A stretch of DNA of 64,000 nucleotides, taken from contig NC_035172.2 of NCBI RefSeq assembly GCF_001659605.2, positions 22,179,973 through 22,243,972 of the forward strand, given 5' to 3'. The stretch is from Manihot esculenta. Its lineage: Eukaryota; Streptophyta; Magnoliopsida; Malpighiales; Euphorbiaceae. Under the pieces are notes generated by a model. It was not told the origin of the DNA. It was given only the letters and a program-made list of their open reading frames with translations, and searched no databases. Of this stretch, positions 12,944-25,110 are shown one piece after another (position 1 is the first letter of the stretch; the number at the start of each line of letters is the position of its first letter). Both the position numbers and the translations under genes were made by a program.

Positions 12944-12955
12944 GCTCTGATACCA
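12944..12955 (-). other. tRNA-iMet primer binding site of chromovirus B
   Basis: On the minus strand, TGGTATCAGAGC lies five bases after the LTR end. It is a perfect match to the complement of the plant initiator tRNA-Met 3' end. Confidence 0.88.
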
Positions 12956-12960
12956 ACAAA

Positions 12961-15900
12961 TGTAACACTCCTTACCCGTCTATAAAATAGCTTAGTAAAG
13001 GATGCCACGTGGTATACTATATGCAATTATATATGTGGACTTAAGTTAGCTTTTACATTATAAATTGTTCTTTAGTTTGTTTAAATGCATGATGATTCAC
13101 ATAACAATTTTAAATGGAGAAACTACAATAGTCTCCCCTGTTTATTAGTAATTATCCCTTTGAAAAATAGTCATAAAATCTTAGTGTTTGCTCATTTTAC
13201 ATTATTAAATCCATAAATAGAACATAATAACTTAACATAGTAAACACATTTGTTTATATTCGTACTATTTTCAACACTCATTTACAGACTCTTGGTAGAC
13301 TATCAATGTACATGCCAAACATAAACAACCTCTAGTACAAAAGTTGTGAATAACTGGTTATGATGATGTCTCTGTGCTGATGCAGAACCAGACCTCTTGA
13401 CTATTGCTTCTTTTATCTATTATCTGCGCATGAAAAAGTCCAATACGCTGAGCTTATACTCAGTGAGTGAGTAACAATATATATATCATTCAAGTATAAA
13501 TACGAATACTCATGACAAATACTCATGACAAATACAATGAAATCATTTTATAAAGGCAAGTGAAAATTTTATGTGTCAGTGGGTGAAAAGTGGACAAATT
13601 AAGTCATGCAATTTTATAACTGTAAGATCATTCATATTTTGGTAACCATCTTGTGTGCATGCTTATAAGGTATTAACAAGTCATATAATTAAATCTTAGC
13701 CCCTATAAACTCTTCATAGGATCAACTAGCTAGATAAGGGAAAACTGTATCTGTATAGCACAAAGTGCCAAACTGTATGGCTTGGGGGCTGAATGTTGTG
13801 CCTGTATGGCTCAAAAGCTGAGAAAGTATATGACACATAGTGTGTTGAAAATATCATATCATGTAGCCCATTAGAGCGCAATATTGCTAAACTGTATATG
13901 GCATGCCATACCCTTATTCTATCTATGACTCTCACTGAGGTTTACTGGGGCCAAGAATGCATATTTACATGTTAAATATTTTATTAGTATTAAAATTATT
14001 CATTTTCATGCTTAACATGTTGAAACAAGAAAGTATGTCGAACTATTTATTCATAAACAAGCACGTCGATAAAAAGAGTCCATAAAAGAATACAAATGTG
14101 TGTAATAGACCATATTCACTCATGAACATAATATTCAGTCATGAGCATATTACTATTTCATCAGAATATGTGTGTAAAGTTTTAGTCTGTTAAGCTAGCA
14201 TGTACATAAAGCAAGCATGTCAAACTAGCATGTGTATAATTTGGCCACAAAGTTAGCATGTCAATCCCTTTTAGGTCAACATTTAGATTTAGGTTGGTTT
14301 TTGCCTGAGATTGTGTCATATTTTTAAGTGTCTTATGGACAAAATTAGACTCACCTGTCTTTATGAACTTTGTGTATTTATGTCTTAGATTTCTAACAAG
14401 ATATATTACATCTAATTCTGACCTTCCTAACTTAAGTTATGAATTTTTATTTGCAAGCTGCTCAATCAGGTTCTAACTAGTACAGTTTTAGTATCTGTTT
14501 TTAATCTAACAAAACATATCATATGCATACATTTTCATATAGATTCAAGCTTAACTTTCTTGTACAAAGTTTTAGGTATACTTCTCAAGGTTCATTTGGC
14601 ACTGGTATTAATTCTTTTCATTGAATAAATCATTGGTTATGGTCTAAGAAATACATACTGTTCCGGATGCACAATTCCCTATGACTAGCTTAGGTTCACT
14701 AGCAATTTGCATATAATTAGCTACAGATTCAGAATTTGGTCACTTCATGAAAATTTTAGCTTTTTGTCTTACCTTTCATTTGGTATATATTAAGATTAAT
14801 TTCAATGATCATACAATATGTTATGAGATTTTCAACATAGGTTGTCCTGTTGGAACCTATTCTGCCAGTTTTGTATTTTTGGCTCCCATATTGTATCTAT
14901 GTGTCTTAAACCTTCCAATCATCATTTCAACATTCATATTACAAATCTACACAATCAAAAGAGTATTTCCAGCAAGCAAAACCAATCCCTAATTTTACAT
15001 ATTCATGAGAAAATCAAAGGAAAAATATAACTTCATATAATAACCAAACTTTTTGCAAGTTCTTTTCAAAATCTTTAGGTACACCTTAGTTACTCTTTTT
15101 CCTTGCCTTTCCCCTTTGATGCACCTTCCTCCTTTTGAGTTTGTTATTTACGAAGAATAAGAAAAACATGAGTTTTAATTTATTTAACAACATATAATTG
15201 ATTGAAAATATGGAAGAATATGGTTACCTAATCTAGTTTTCAATTTCTATCATTTACCACTTAAGCACCTTAACTTCTCCTTCTTCCCTCCTTCTCTATG
15301 GTTGCTTTGCTGGTTATTACACTTAGGAAAAGATTTTGCATGGATGAAGTTTTTTGTCTTTATAGTGAAATATGGTGGAAATGGAAGATAAGAAGGCAAA
15401 CTAATTTTCTCTTTCTTTTGGTGTAAGTACGGCAAGCATGGAACAAATGGAAGACAACTTTTCATTTCATGCTTAGTCATGTCTTCATGTATGGCTAGGT
15501 GACACATGGTAGGTTTAGGTGAAAAATTAGAAAAAGATGGAGGCCAAACTTAGAATTTACTTTTAAACTTTTCATATTCACACATTAACCTACTAAACTT
15601 TTCCACATGTTTCAATTTAGTTTTTAAACTTTCAATATTCATAGATTGACCTACTACACTTACATTTTTAACCTTTAGAAGTTTATTTCATTTAAGCAAG
15701 CACGTCGGTTTTAATAAGCACCTCAAGCTAGTATATCGGGAAATCCATAAGCACCTCTCGATAGCAACTTGATTTCGACCTGCTTTTCACATTAGATGCA
15801 TTATTTTAAGATATGTTTGTTTTCTTATTTGAGCTTTCTATGATTCAGTATTACAGCTTAAAGATATGAAAATACTATTACTTGTCATTCTTATTTTAAC

Positions 15901-18331
15901 TCTGTAATACCCGGCTAGAGTTCGGCACCGGAATTCCTGTTGTCTGGTGGAATCCGGGGTGTCGGAATTCTATATTTATGTTTTACTCCGTAGTGTGATT
16001 TGTGTTGATGTGTTAAGGTTAATGAAAGTGAGTTTTGAGTTGAAATGAACCAAGGCAGAGGAGCCAAGTTCGGCCGCCGAAGGTAAGTTCGGCCGCCGAA
16101 AGTGCCCAAGGTTCGGCTTCCGAATTTAGGTTCGGCCCCCGAATGTTGCATGGTTTTGCATGCGATTCGGCAGCCGAAGCTGAGTTGCTTAGCCAGCAGT
16201 TTTGTATCCCTTAGTCAGCATTTTGGACAGGTGTTATGTCCACCTTGTTGCCAGAAGCTTGGCCACGTCTCCCCTGGTTTATTTGCTGAGTTTGAGCAGC
16301 TCATGCAGAGTGTTTTGATAGTTCACAAGGTTTTGAATGTGTTGAAGCAAAAAGCTCCGTTTGTGCGAGTGTGAGAGTTTGAGGAAAGTTGGTCCGTTTT
16401 CCTTAGTTCAGAGTGTTCAGCTTCTTGTTACAGGAGGTAAGTAATGCTTTTGACCCTGTTTATGTGTTGTCTGAAGGGTTTATGGAAGTTAAGGGAGAGA
16501 GATGCATGGTTAAGTGAGAAGTAGTGGTTTTGATGAGTTATGTATGTATACCTGTTTCTGTGTTATGTTTGCTTTGTTGTTTGGGGTTATTAGATAGTTT
16601 TGGACCCCTGTGATCATATACGTGAGTATATGTGTGTTGAGGAGTGGGAGTATATATGGTTTGACTGGTTGAAGGGAAGGAGAAGATGGTTTGCCGTTGA
16701 AGCTGAGTTCTGGATGAACTCAGGTTCGGCAGCCGAAGGTTCCTTCGGCCGCCGAACCTCTTGCATGGTGGCTTAGGCTGCCACAGCTTGCCCCCGCGAG
16801 TTTTGCATGTTCGGCTCTGTTTGGGGGATTCGGCCGTCGAAGGTGCCGCCGAAGGTGCCGCCGAAGGTGCTTGAGTTTCGTCTCTGGAGAGGACATTCGG
16901 CCGCCGAACCTGCCGCCGAAAGTGTCCTGTCCAGCTTTCTTTTGCATGCTTTGCATGGATAGTTGAGTGAATTTAAGGGGATTCTTGGGGAGTTTAAGAG
17001 AGTTATGGCTATGCTTGTTTGGTCCCTCATTTGAGTCCATCTATATAGGTACAGACCAGAGGAACCAGAGAGAGCAGCAGTGAGAGTACTGCTCCAGAGG
17101 TTCAGAACCTGCAGAGTCAGTCAGTCCAGATAGCCAGAGGTGAGTGGAACTAAACTTATGCCTTTTAATTGAACCACAAACTGCTTTTAGCATATCTCAT
17201 GCATCATGTTTATGCCATAGGTTGATTGCATTAGTATTCACGAATATGTTGCATTGCATTGTTATTTGGTGATGTGAGTGAATGCTGAATGATCCAATAG
17301 TCTCAGACAGGAAGTCCAGGAGCCTTTGACTACGCCCTGGCAGGTATAGTGAAGTCCAGGAGCCTTTGACTACGCCCTGGCAGGTAAAGCAAAGTCCAGG
17401 AGCCTTTGACTACGCCCTGGCAATGGTAAGTACAGAGGTGTTATATACACATATACATATATGACAGGAAGACCAGGTGCTCGATTCTACGCCCTGGCAC
17501 AGAGTTACTGGGACTATGTGGTGACAGGTTTACTCTTGATGTGGCTTGTCTGTGCTATGGTGCATTCCATGAGATCATATTTTCCTGAGATGTTTTATTA
17601 TTCTACTCACTGGGCTATAGAGCTCATCCCACTCCCTTAACCCCAGTTTTGCAGGTTCAGTGTACAGTGTACAGGGACAGTCCAGCAGAGTACAAGAAAA
17701 GTAAAGAGATCTGTAATAGCTTAGAGTGGACATGTAATTTTAAAGAGGTGTAATAGTTGTTGCTTGACCTAGTGATGTATGTGTTATACATGATCTGTAT
17801 ATGTATATGTTTTCCTGTATGTGAAAACCAGGCTTAACAGGTATGAGTTAACCCATCTAGAGCAAGCTCTAGTCAGGGATACAGAGTACAGAGTACATGA
17901 GTACAGAGTACAGAGATAGTGCATGCACAGGTTAAGCCTTGGTTCAGAAAAGAGTTTTATTTTCACAGAAAATGCATGATCATGTATGAGGTTTACAGGT
18001 ACACAGAGAGTATAGCAGGCTTGCTACGGGTTCTAGCGGCCTTAAGCCGACCTGAATCCTAGCGCCGGTGACGGTCCATTTTGGGGTCGTTACAAACTCT
18101 GTCTTGCTGTATAACTCTATATGAAATGCAAGTTGGACCTCTAAACACAACTTTTAGTGCTCTATCTATAAACGAATTGAGTGTCAAACGGCCATGGATA
18201 AGCAAGCACCTCCCTAATTTGCTCGAGGTCAAGCTAGCACCTCCCCTGAAGCTAATTACTCTAACTTTGGAATGGTACATTTTAAATCTAATAGTTGCTC
18301 TATTTCTATCCGTAGGTTTTGGAATGTGACA
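12961..18331 (-). mobile_element. 5' LTR of chromovirus B, split by solo LTR E
   Basis: Reading the plus strand, the LTR opens TGTAACACTCC at 12961 next to the primer site and closes GGAATGTGACA at 18331. The two ends are near inverted copies (TGTAACACTCC and TGTCACATTCC). Removing the inserted solo LTR E and one copy of its 5 bp duplication leaves about 3.17 kb. Beyond 18331 the sequence switches to copia gag coding sequence, which confirms the edge. No gene lies in this AT-rich stretch. Confidence 0.75.
15903..18094 (+). mobile_element. solo LTR E with perfect target-site duplication
   Basis: The sequence runs from TGTAATACCCGG to GGGTCGTTACA (2192 bp) and is flanked by AACTC at 15898-15902 and 18095-18099. 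No internal region is attached, so it is a solo LTR left by LTR-LTR recombination. It is the same subfamily as LTR D at 60413. It has several TTCGGC-N-GCCGAA palindromes (16071-16190 and 16727-16920), three near-identical CCAGG/CCTGG units at 17310-17422 and one variant unit at 17467-17500. Confidence 0.95.
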
Positions 18332-18612
18332 AGTATCAATTAACAAATAGGACTTAGAGATATGAGATTGCATAAAGTTTAGTAACCATGTCATAACAAG
18401 ACAATTATCCGAGTCCCATTGAGGAAAATCTGGATCACTCTCATCAGGTTGCTTTTTATTACTAGTGACATAACCCTGCATCCTCTAGCCTTGATAAACA
18501 ACAAACAAGACCTTGACCAAGCAAGATAATTGGTTCCATCAAGTTTTATGGGACTAATTTGCACGAAAGGATTATCTGAGTTAGGAATCGAGACCCTTTT
18601 ACCTTCTGCCAT
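18332..18612 (-). pseudogene. gag: Ty1/copia gag N-terminus, truncated
   Basis: ATG at 18610-18612 starts MAEGKRVSIPNSD. The typical copia gag opening follows (KLDGTNYLAWSRS) and then CLVMTWLLNFMQSHISKSY. A one-base frame change lies near 18480. Coding sequence ends at 18331, where the LTR of chromovirus B begins, so B inserted into this gag. The remainder of the copia element is not seen here. The GC-rich stretch 18680-18900 lies between primer site and ATG and is its 5' leader. Confidence 0.75.
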
Positions 18613-19015
18613 AGTAAAGATTTATGAACTGTGAAAGAATAGGAGATACCCAAGGTTGTACACACAAGAAACCCCAATTGATTCACCAAAAGACCGGGTA
18701 ACAGCACGGGAAGGCCGGAAAGATGGTCGGAATCGTCGCCGGAGTGATCGGAGCAGTGAAGCAATGACAGACGATGGGTCACGCACCGGGAAGCGACGGG
18801 TCACGGGCCGGAAAGGGGTGGCGCGTGAGCCTCACGCGCAGGCTTTTCCGGCGTCGGAGCTAGTCGATTGACCGGTGGCAGTCCGGCGATTCTCCTGGTG
18901 TCGGCGGTGAGAGAATGAGAGGCTCCTAGATGGGTTAGTACCAAAAAAGGTAGATCTAAGATTTTGAAACCCTAAAGAGGAAAAATTGAATTTAGACCAA
19001 AAAAATCAGGAAAAG

Positions 19016-19027
19016 GCTCTGATACTA
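19016..19027 (-). other. tRNA-iMet-type primer binding site of the copia element
   Basis: On the minus strand, TAGTATCAGAGC abuts the LTR end and differs from the iMet site at one base. Confidence 0.7.
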
Positions 19028-19257
19028 TGAAGAATTTTAGAAAAATTTTGAGTATTCTTGTATTTCACTCTTAATCTTTACAATTGATCTATATGATTAT
19101 TTATACACAAAGAATCATATCTAAACAGAAAGTAAATAATCAAATAATAATTATAGAGATAATTAAGGATCCTAATCAGATCAAATCAAATCCCTAGAAT
19201 CAGCTAGGATTAGCAAATAAGTCAACAAAAGACATTCAAGTATAGTAAATTTACACA
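19028..19257 (-). mobile_element. 5' LTR of the copia element
   Basis: About 230 bp run from TGAAGAATTTTAG to TTTACACA on the plus strand. They are next to the primer site and upstream of the gag at 18612. The inner end is fixed by the primer site; the outer end was chosen as the nearest CA and is less certain. Confidence 0.6.
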
Positions 19258-20021
19258 ATTAACACAACTAAATAGCATATACACATTGAGAGTTAAGTGA
19301 GCACAAACCATCTAAGCTTGTAATTTCTTTAGTTCATCATCTCCTTCTCCTTTCCCTTTACTTTGGTACTTCAGGAAGCTTTCTTTTCTATAATTCCAAC
19401 AATTAAAACATCAAATTAGAGTTTATTTAACTCAATTCTAGGTCTCTTTGTTCATGCAAAGTGAGGAAAAACTCCTAATCATCTCTTATACCAATTATAA
19501 CACAAGTTGATCATGGTTTCAATCCTTCTTTCTATTAATTAATTATTCAATTGCCTTTTTCCATCACTTCCACATCCTTTCTCTATCCTTAGAATACTTA
19601 AAGAAGAGAAGAAAAAAGTTGAAGAAAGGTGGAATTACTAACCTAAGAGCTAGTCAAATTCTTTTCTTCCATCAATCTTCTACTTCCTTCCTCTATTGCT
19701 TGCTACCCCAACTTCAATTGTTGTCTTCCTTCTTGATTTCTAGTTCAATTTAGGTGAGAAATGGCATGGAAGTAGTGCTAAAGGCTGGTCAAAACGCGAA
19801 AGAAGAAGAACAAAAGAAAAAAAAGGGAGAAATGGGTGGAAAAGAAAGAAGGAAGAAATGGTGAAATGCATTCTTCTACTAACTATATTATATATTTTTT
19901 TTTCTTTTGCTTTTCTTTCTTTTCTTACCTTCTCTTCTTTTCCTTTTTAATTTTATTTAATTAAATTAATTAATGATTTTACTTATGAATTTAATGATCT
20001 TTAGAATTTTGGAACGTTACA
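19258..20021 (-). mobile_element. remnant of an older LTR (F) that hosts the copia element
   Basis: The plus strand ends GGAACGTTACA at 20021, i.e. TGTAACGTTCC read on the minus strand, a typical LTR start. Inside is a pyrimidine-rich, promoter- and leader-like stretch with no coding sequence. Its inner part is interrupted by the copia LTR at 19257. The call rests only on the terminal signature and its resemblance to LTR B. Confidence 0.45.
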
Positions 20022-20129
20022 CAACATATTTTGTAAAATAAACTCATCAATACATGTGATATGTAGTGAATATGAATCAGACTGATTAGCTTGAGTTAAT
20101 CTCGATTGAAACCCAGTTATTATGGATAT

Positions 20130-20289
20130 AGAAAATCGAGATAGTTTTGTTAGAGTTAAACTTGTTGTCCCAGTATTCTTATTGGACTAAAATTTAGGTC
20201 CAAGCAATAATAGATTTATTACGAGCTTCAGAGGCCTTATGCCAGCCCAAATCTAATGCTAGTCCACCCCATAAATTTAGGTCATGACA
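20130..20289 (+). repeat. degenerate LTR tail
   Basis: The stretch from about 20215 (ATTACGAGCTTCAGAGGCC) to 20289 (GGTCATGACAA) resembles the 3' tail of the chromovirus LTRs here, which read 'ggcggccttaagccgacc' then 'ggtcgttaca'. It is mutated, its left end cannot be placed, and no duplication was found. Confidence 0.35.
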
Positions 20290-20316
20290 ACTATAGCCAT
20301 TATTGTATCCTTCATC

Positions 20317-20505
20317 AAATCAGAATTATAGGCCTCCACAAAGATGCAAGTGTATCATGCATTGTGCTCAAATTGATTATTTTAACAATAAGAAAACAAC
20401 CAAGAACTTCATATCAGAATTATAGGCCTCCACAAAGACACAAGTGTACCGTGCATAGTGGTGAAATTGATTGTTTTATCGGTAAGAAAACAATCAACAT
20501 TGATG
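20317..20505 (-). pseudogene. two tandem scraps resembling LINE ORF1 (DUF4283-like)
   Basis: Two direct copies of about 80-90 bp (from 20317 and 20409) each read on the minus strand as a short peptide. The downstream one is CFLTDKTINFTTMHGTLVSL followed by WRPI. This pattern recalls the DUF4283 region of plant LINE ORF1 and zinc-knuckle retroelement proteins. The two copies differ by several substitutions, so the duplication is not recent. The family match is from memory and based on about 27 residues. Confidence 0.35.
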
Positions 20506-22204
20506 AATTACATATTTATACCCCTAAATTTTACTAGAAAAATCTTGCGGCATTCTAAACTTTGAAAACATCCTATTATACATCTGAATTATTTAAAAGT
20601 AGAACTAAAAGGGTCTCAAAATCTCATTTATTAGGTAATATGAATCTTTTATAGCATTCTTATGTCAATTTGAATTTAAAGAGAAAATTTATTGAGTATA
20701 GAAAATATTAAATGAGTTTTAATGTCAAAATTTATACATTATATATAATGATTATTATTAGGTTATTAATTATGAATGGTGAAATTATGTAAAAAAAATT
20801 TTGAATTTTATAAATATATTTCACTATATTTATATTTTATACAAGTACTAACTTGTAGTAAGATTGTAAGTTCATATTAATTGCACTTTTCAATATTTTA
20901 GTTGTGTTAGAAGTGTAAATATCTATTTGGCCGAGAGTATTCCACTTAAAATCCAAGGATACCTCACTATCATCAATATGCAGATCCTCCAAAACTAATC
21001 CATCGACATCATCCATATCCATACTATGTGAAGACATACCAAAATCAGGATACATAGTATCATTCTTATGACTGCATAGATAGAAATTTGTTAGATACAA
21101 GAAGATAAACCATCAACTTGTCACTGGTAGAAAACTATCACCAGAGTAAGACAATACCATAAAGCAAAGAAATATTAACTGCCACAAAGAAATCCCTAAA
21201 TACAAGTACTTAATTTTTTTATATATATCACGATATTTAAAATCATAAAATTTAATAGCTTAATTTCTTCATTTTCTTCCATTCTTTATAATAAGGGTAA
21301 ACTGCAATCTAGTCTCTTTGGTTTAATGAAATGTCTATTTTAGTTTCTATATTTTTAAAAATCTACAATTTAATCCTTCACATTTAAAAAAAAAAACTAT
21401 AATTTAGTTTCTGCAATTAGAATTAGAGTTAATTTACCGTTAGTTTTTATAAAAATAACCAAAATACCCTTTAAGTAAAAAAACTTATCCAAACATTATT
21501 TTCCACTTCCATATTTGTGCATCTCACTACCTCTCCTTCTTGATTCGCTTCTTTTTTTTTTTTTTCTCCTCCTCCTCCTCTTTAGTGGACCCAAATGCTT
21601 CAAAGACCAAAATACTACTCTCAATGTTGTAATTGATGCCACTCCCAGTTTCGCCCTTACTATGGATTTGGTCTTCATCGTCATCGTCTCCATCATAGTC
21701 GATGTAGCTCTGTCTCGCCAGTGCTGCTCTATCTCGCCTTTTGTCTGTATTTCGCTACCATCACCATCACCGCCAATACTGCTCTGTCTCGCCAGTGCTG
21801 CTCTATCTTGCCTTTTCTCTGGATCTCGATGTCATCCATGTCATCTCGGTGCTATTTTGTCTCGCTGTCATCGCCGGTACTACTTTATCATGCCCTCAAT
21901 ATTGTACCATCCACAGCTCTCCTTATGACGATTTTGTATTTGTCATTAGTTGTTTTCTTTTTGAAATTTGTAATTATAATTGTAATTAGTTGTTTTCTTT
22001 TTGAAATTGAAGAATTTGTTGATGAAACTATTGAATTTTGAGTGATTTTATAATTGATTTGGCCATAGAATTGAGGAAGAAGGGAAAGGGATAAAGCATG
22101 CATGATGTATCTTTTAACTTCAGTTATTCGAATTGAATTGAATCAAATCGATTTGGTTTGGTTCGATTCAATTATTCTCTAATTTTCATTCGATTTCAGT
22201 TATA
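20506..22204. other. AT-rich intergenic stretch with small repeats
   Basis: No gene is seen. At 21294-21480 there is a low-complexity stretch of the type 'aatttagt/aatttaatcc' common in plant repeats. A T-rich and CTC-rich microsatellite lies at 21549-21582. A short direct duplication (GCTCTGTCTCGCCAGTGCTG) occurs at about 21707 and 21780. The region 22120-22200 is rich in GGTTTGGTTCGATTC-like motifs. Short open frames here look like chance. Confidence 0.5.
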
Positions 22205-24977
22205 ATTTTTTATTTTTTTATAATTTTTCATGTTAGGGTATTTCTATTATAAATAGTCTTTCCTTGGCTGTTTATAAACACTTTTCAATCTTTCAAACAT
22301 TTCAATAAGAGTTTTTAGCTTCTAACCCCTTGTTTCTATTATTTTCTCTTAGCCAATCATTATTGGTTAAAATTCCTAATGGTTTCTAATTAGTCCGAAC
22401 TCCACCATTTAGGGGGTCAATTTTGCATTTTGATTACTTTTTTTTATATTTTGTAATTTTCCATATTAATATTTTTTTATTATAAATAGCATTTCCTTGG
22501 TTGTTTATAAACACTTTTCAATCTTTCGAGAATTTCAATAAGAGTTTTCAGCTTATAGCATCTTGTTTTTATTGTTTCATTTTAGCCAAACGTTATTGGT
22601 TAAAAGTTCTATGGGAGTCTAATCAGTCCAAACTCCATCGTTTAGAGATTCAATTTTGCATTTTGATTAATTTTTTTTATTTTTTGTAATTTCTCATATT
22701 AAGGTTTTTCTATTATAAATAGTCTTTCCTTGACTGTTTATAAACACTTTTCAATCTTTTGAGAATTTCAATAAGAGTTTTCAACTTCGAGCGTCTTGTT
22801 CCTATTGTTTCGTCTTAGCCAAACATTATTGGTTAGAACCCTTGACGGAATCTAATCAGTCTAAACACATCCGTTTAGGGGGCGAATTTTGCATTTTGAT
22901 TATTTTTTAGATTTTTTATAATTTTCCATATTAGAGGTTTTCTATTATAAAAAGCTTTTTTCTGGCAGTTTATAAATACTTTTCAATCTTTCAAGAATTT
23001 CAATAAGTGTTTTTGGTTTCTAACCTCTTGTTTTTATTATTTCGTCTTTGTCATACATTATTGCTTAAAACTACTGACGGAGTCTAATCAGTCCAAACTC
23101 CATTGTTTAGGGGGTCAATTTTGCATTTTGATTACTTTTTTTTTATTTTTTTGTAATTTTTCATATTAGGGTAATTCTATTATAAATAGCCTTTACTTGC
23201 TTGTTTATAAACACTTTTCAATGTTTCAAGAATTTCAATAAGAGTTTTCAGCTTCTAGCCTCTTCTTTCTATTGTTTTGTCTTAGCTATACGTTACTGGT
23301 TAAAACTACTGATGGAGTCTAATCAGTCCAAACTCCACCGTTTAGGGGGTTAATTTTGCATTTTGATTAATTTTTTTAGATTTTTTTGTAGTTTTCCATA
23401 TTAGAGTTTTCCTTTCCTTGACTGTTTATAAACACTTTTCAATCTTTCAAGAATTTCAATAAGAGATTTCGGCTTATCGCCTCTTATTTCTATTGTTTCG
23501 TCGTAGCCAAATGTTATTGGTTAAAACTCCTCACGGATTCTAATCAGTCCAAACTCCACCTTTTAGGAGCCAATTTTGCATTTTGATTACTTTTTTGGAT
23601 TTTTTTATAATTTTTCATATTAAGGTTTTATATTATAAATAGCCTCTCCTTGACTATTTATAAACACTTTTCAATCTTTCAAGAATTCAGTAAGAGTTTT
23701 CAGCTTCTAGCCTCTTTTTTCTAATTTTTTGTTTTAGCAAAACTTTATTGGTTAAAACTCCCGACAGAGTCTAATCAGTCAAAACTACATCACTAAGGAG
23801 TTAATTTTCCATTTTGATTAGTTTTTTGGATTTTTTTATAATTTTCCATTTTAAGGTTTTTCTAATATAAATAGCCATTCCTTGACTGTTTATAAACACT
23901 TTTCAATCTTTCAAGAACTTTAAAAAAAAAAAAATTGGCTTCTAACCTCTTATTTCTATTATTTTGTCTTAGCCAAACGTTATTAGTTAAAGCTCCTAAC
24001 GGAGTCTAATCAGTCCAAACTCTACCTTTAGGGGATCAATTTTGCATTTTTCTGATTTTTTTTGTAATTTTCCATATTAAGGAATTTCTATTATAAATAG
24101 CATTTACTTGGCTGTTTAAAAACACATTTCAATCTTTCAAGTATTTCAATAAGAGTTTACGACTTCTAGTCTGTTGTTTCTATTGTTTTGTCTTAGCCAA
24201 ATTTTATTGGTTAAAACTCCTGATGGAGTCTAATTAGTCTAAACTCCACAGTTTAGGATGTCAATTTTTCATTTTGATTATTTTTTTGGTTTTTTTGTAA
24301 TTTTTCATACTTGGGTTTTTCTATTAGAAATAACATTTCCTTGACTATTTAAAAACACTTCATTTTTTTAAAAATTTCAATAAGAATTTTTAGTTTATCG
24401 CCTCTTATTTCTATTGTTTCGTTTTAGCCAAATGTTATTCGTTAAAACTCCTCACAGATTATAATCAGTCCAAACTCTACCCTTTAGGAGCCAATTTTGC
24501 ATTTTGATTACTTTTTTGGATTTTTTTATAATTTTTCATATTAGGGTTTTTCTATTATAAATAGCCTCTCCTTGGTTGTTTATAAACACTTTTCAATTTT
24601 TCAAAAATTTCAATAAGAGTTTTCATATTCTAGTATCTTGTTTCTATTGTTTCGTTTTAGCAAAACGTTATTAGCTAAAACTCTTGACGGAGTCTTATTA
24701 GTCCAAACTCCACCATTTAGGGGGTCAATTTTGCATTTTGATTACTTTTTTTTGTAATTTTTCATATTAGGGTTTATCTATTATAAATAGTTTTTCCTTG
24801 GTTGTTTATAAACACTTTTCAATCTTTCAGGAATTTCAAAAAGAGTTTTTAGTCTCTAACCTCTTGTTTCTATTATTTCGGTTTAGCAAAACTTTATTGG
24901 TTAAAACTCCTGACGGAGTCTAATCAGTCGAAACTCCACCCTTTAGGAGCCAATTTTGCATTTTGATTACATTACCT
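22205..24977 (+). repeat. tandem array of about 12 monomers (226-235 bp), promoter-like
   Basis: The phrase from TATAAATAG through ACACTTTTCAATCTTTC to a hairpin (CTCCTGACGGAG) and TTTTGCATTTTGATTA recurs about twelve times. TATAAATAG, or a one- to two-base variant, starts at 22248, 22481, 22714, 22946, 23181, 23634, 23866, 24092, 24556 and 24782. It is deleted near 23405 and mutated near 24323. Most spacings are 226-235 bp. AATAAGAG follows about 60 bp after the TATA motif in most units. No protein frame persists across units. The right edge meets viral-like sequence at 24978. It could be a satellite, or an amplified pararetroviral promoter and poly(A) region. Confidence 0.9.
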
Positions 24978-25110
24978 ACCTGAATTAATCCTATATGAAT
25001 ATACTTGTATTTTTTACTCCGATGGTGATTTAATGTCTTTGTTGATAAAAGAGTTATTTTCTCAAAAGGTTTACTTAACTGAAAATCTCTTTCCTCAATT
25101 TTTATCACAT
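24978..25110 (+). other. coding-like fragment, possibly viral
   Basis: A frame without stops for about 44 codons (24979-25110) lies between the tandem array and a caulimovirid capsid fragment. I do not recognise the product. Its position and AT-rich codon use suggest pararetroviral origin, but no motif supports this. Confidence 0.35.

Larger units (their letters stand above)
8369..12960 (-). mobile_element. chromovirus B internal region, decayed
   Basis: On the minus strand a complete order of primer site, gag, protease, RT, RNase H and integrase can be followed from 12955 down to about 8369. It is interrupted by many stops and indels. The C-terminal tail stops at the Athila LTR edge (…EPDLTYE), so the 3' end and 3' LTR should lie left of the window beyond Athila and element A. 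Gag differs clearly from that of elements A2 and D, so this is a separate family. Confidence 0.88.

Noticed and set aside
12961..20021. Reading 12961-20021 as one giant LTR of chromovirus B
   Set aside because: Copia gag coding sequence and its primer site begin right after 18331, and GGAATGTGACA there pairs with the other end, so the LTR ends at 18331 and 20021 belongs to an older element.
21515..21928. 137-codon plus-strand frame rich in Leu, Ser and Phe
   Set aside because: It is driven by a pyrimidine-rich microsatellite and a short duplicated segment; overlapping frames are equally open.
22205..24977. CRISPR-like or gene-family interpretation of the tandem array
   Set aside because: Monomers are contiguous 226-235 bp repeats without spacers, in a eukaryotic context, and no frame is conserved among them.
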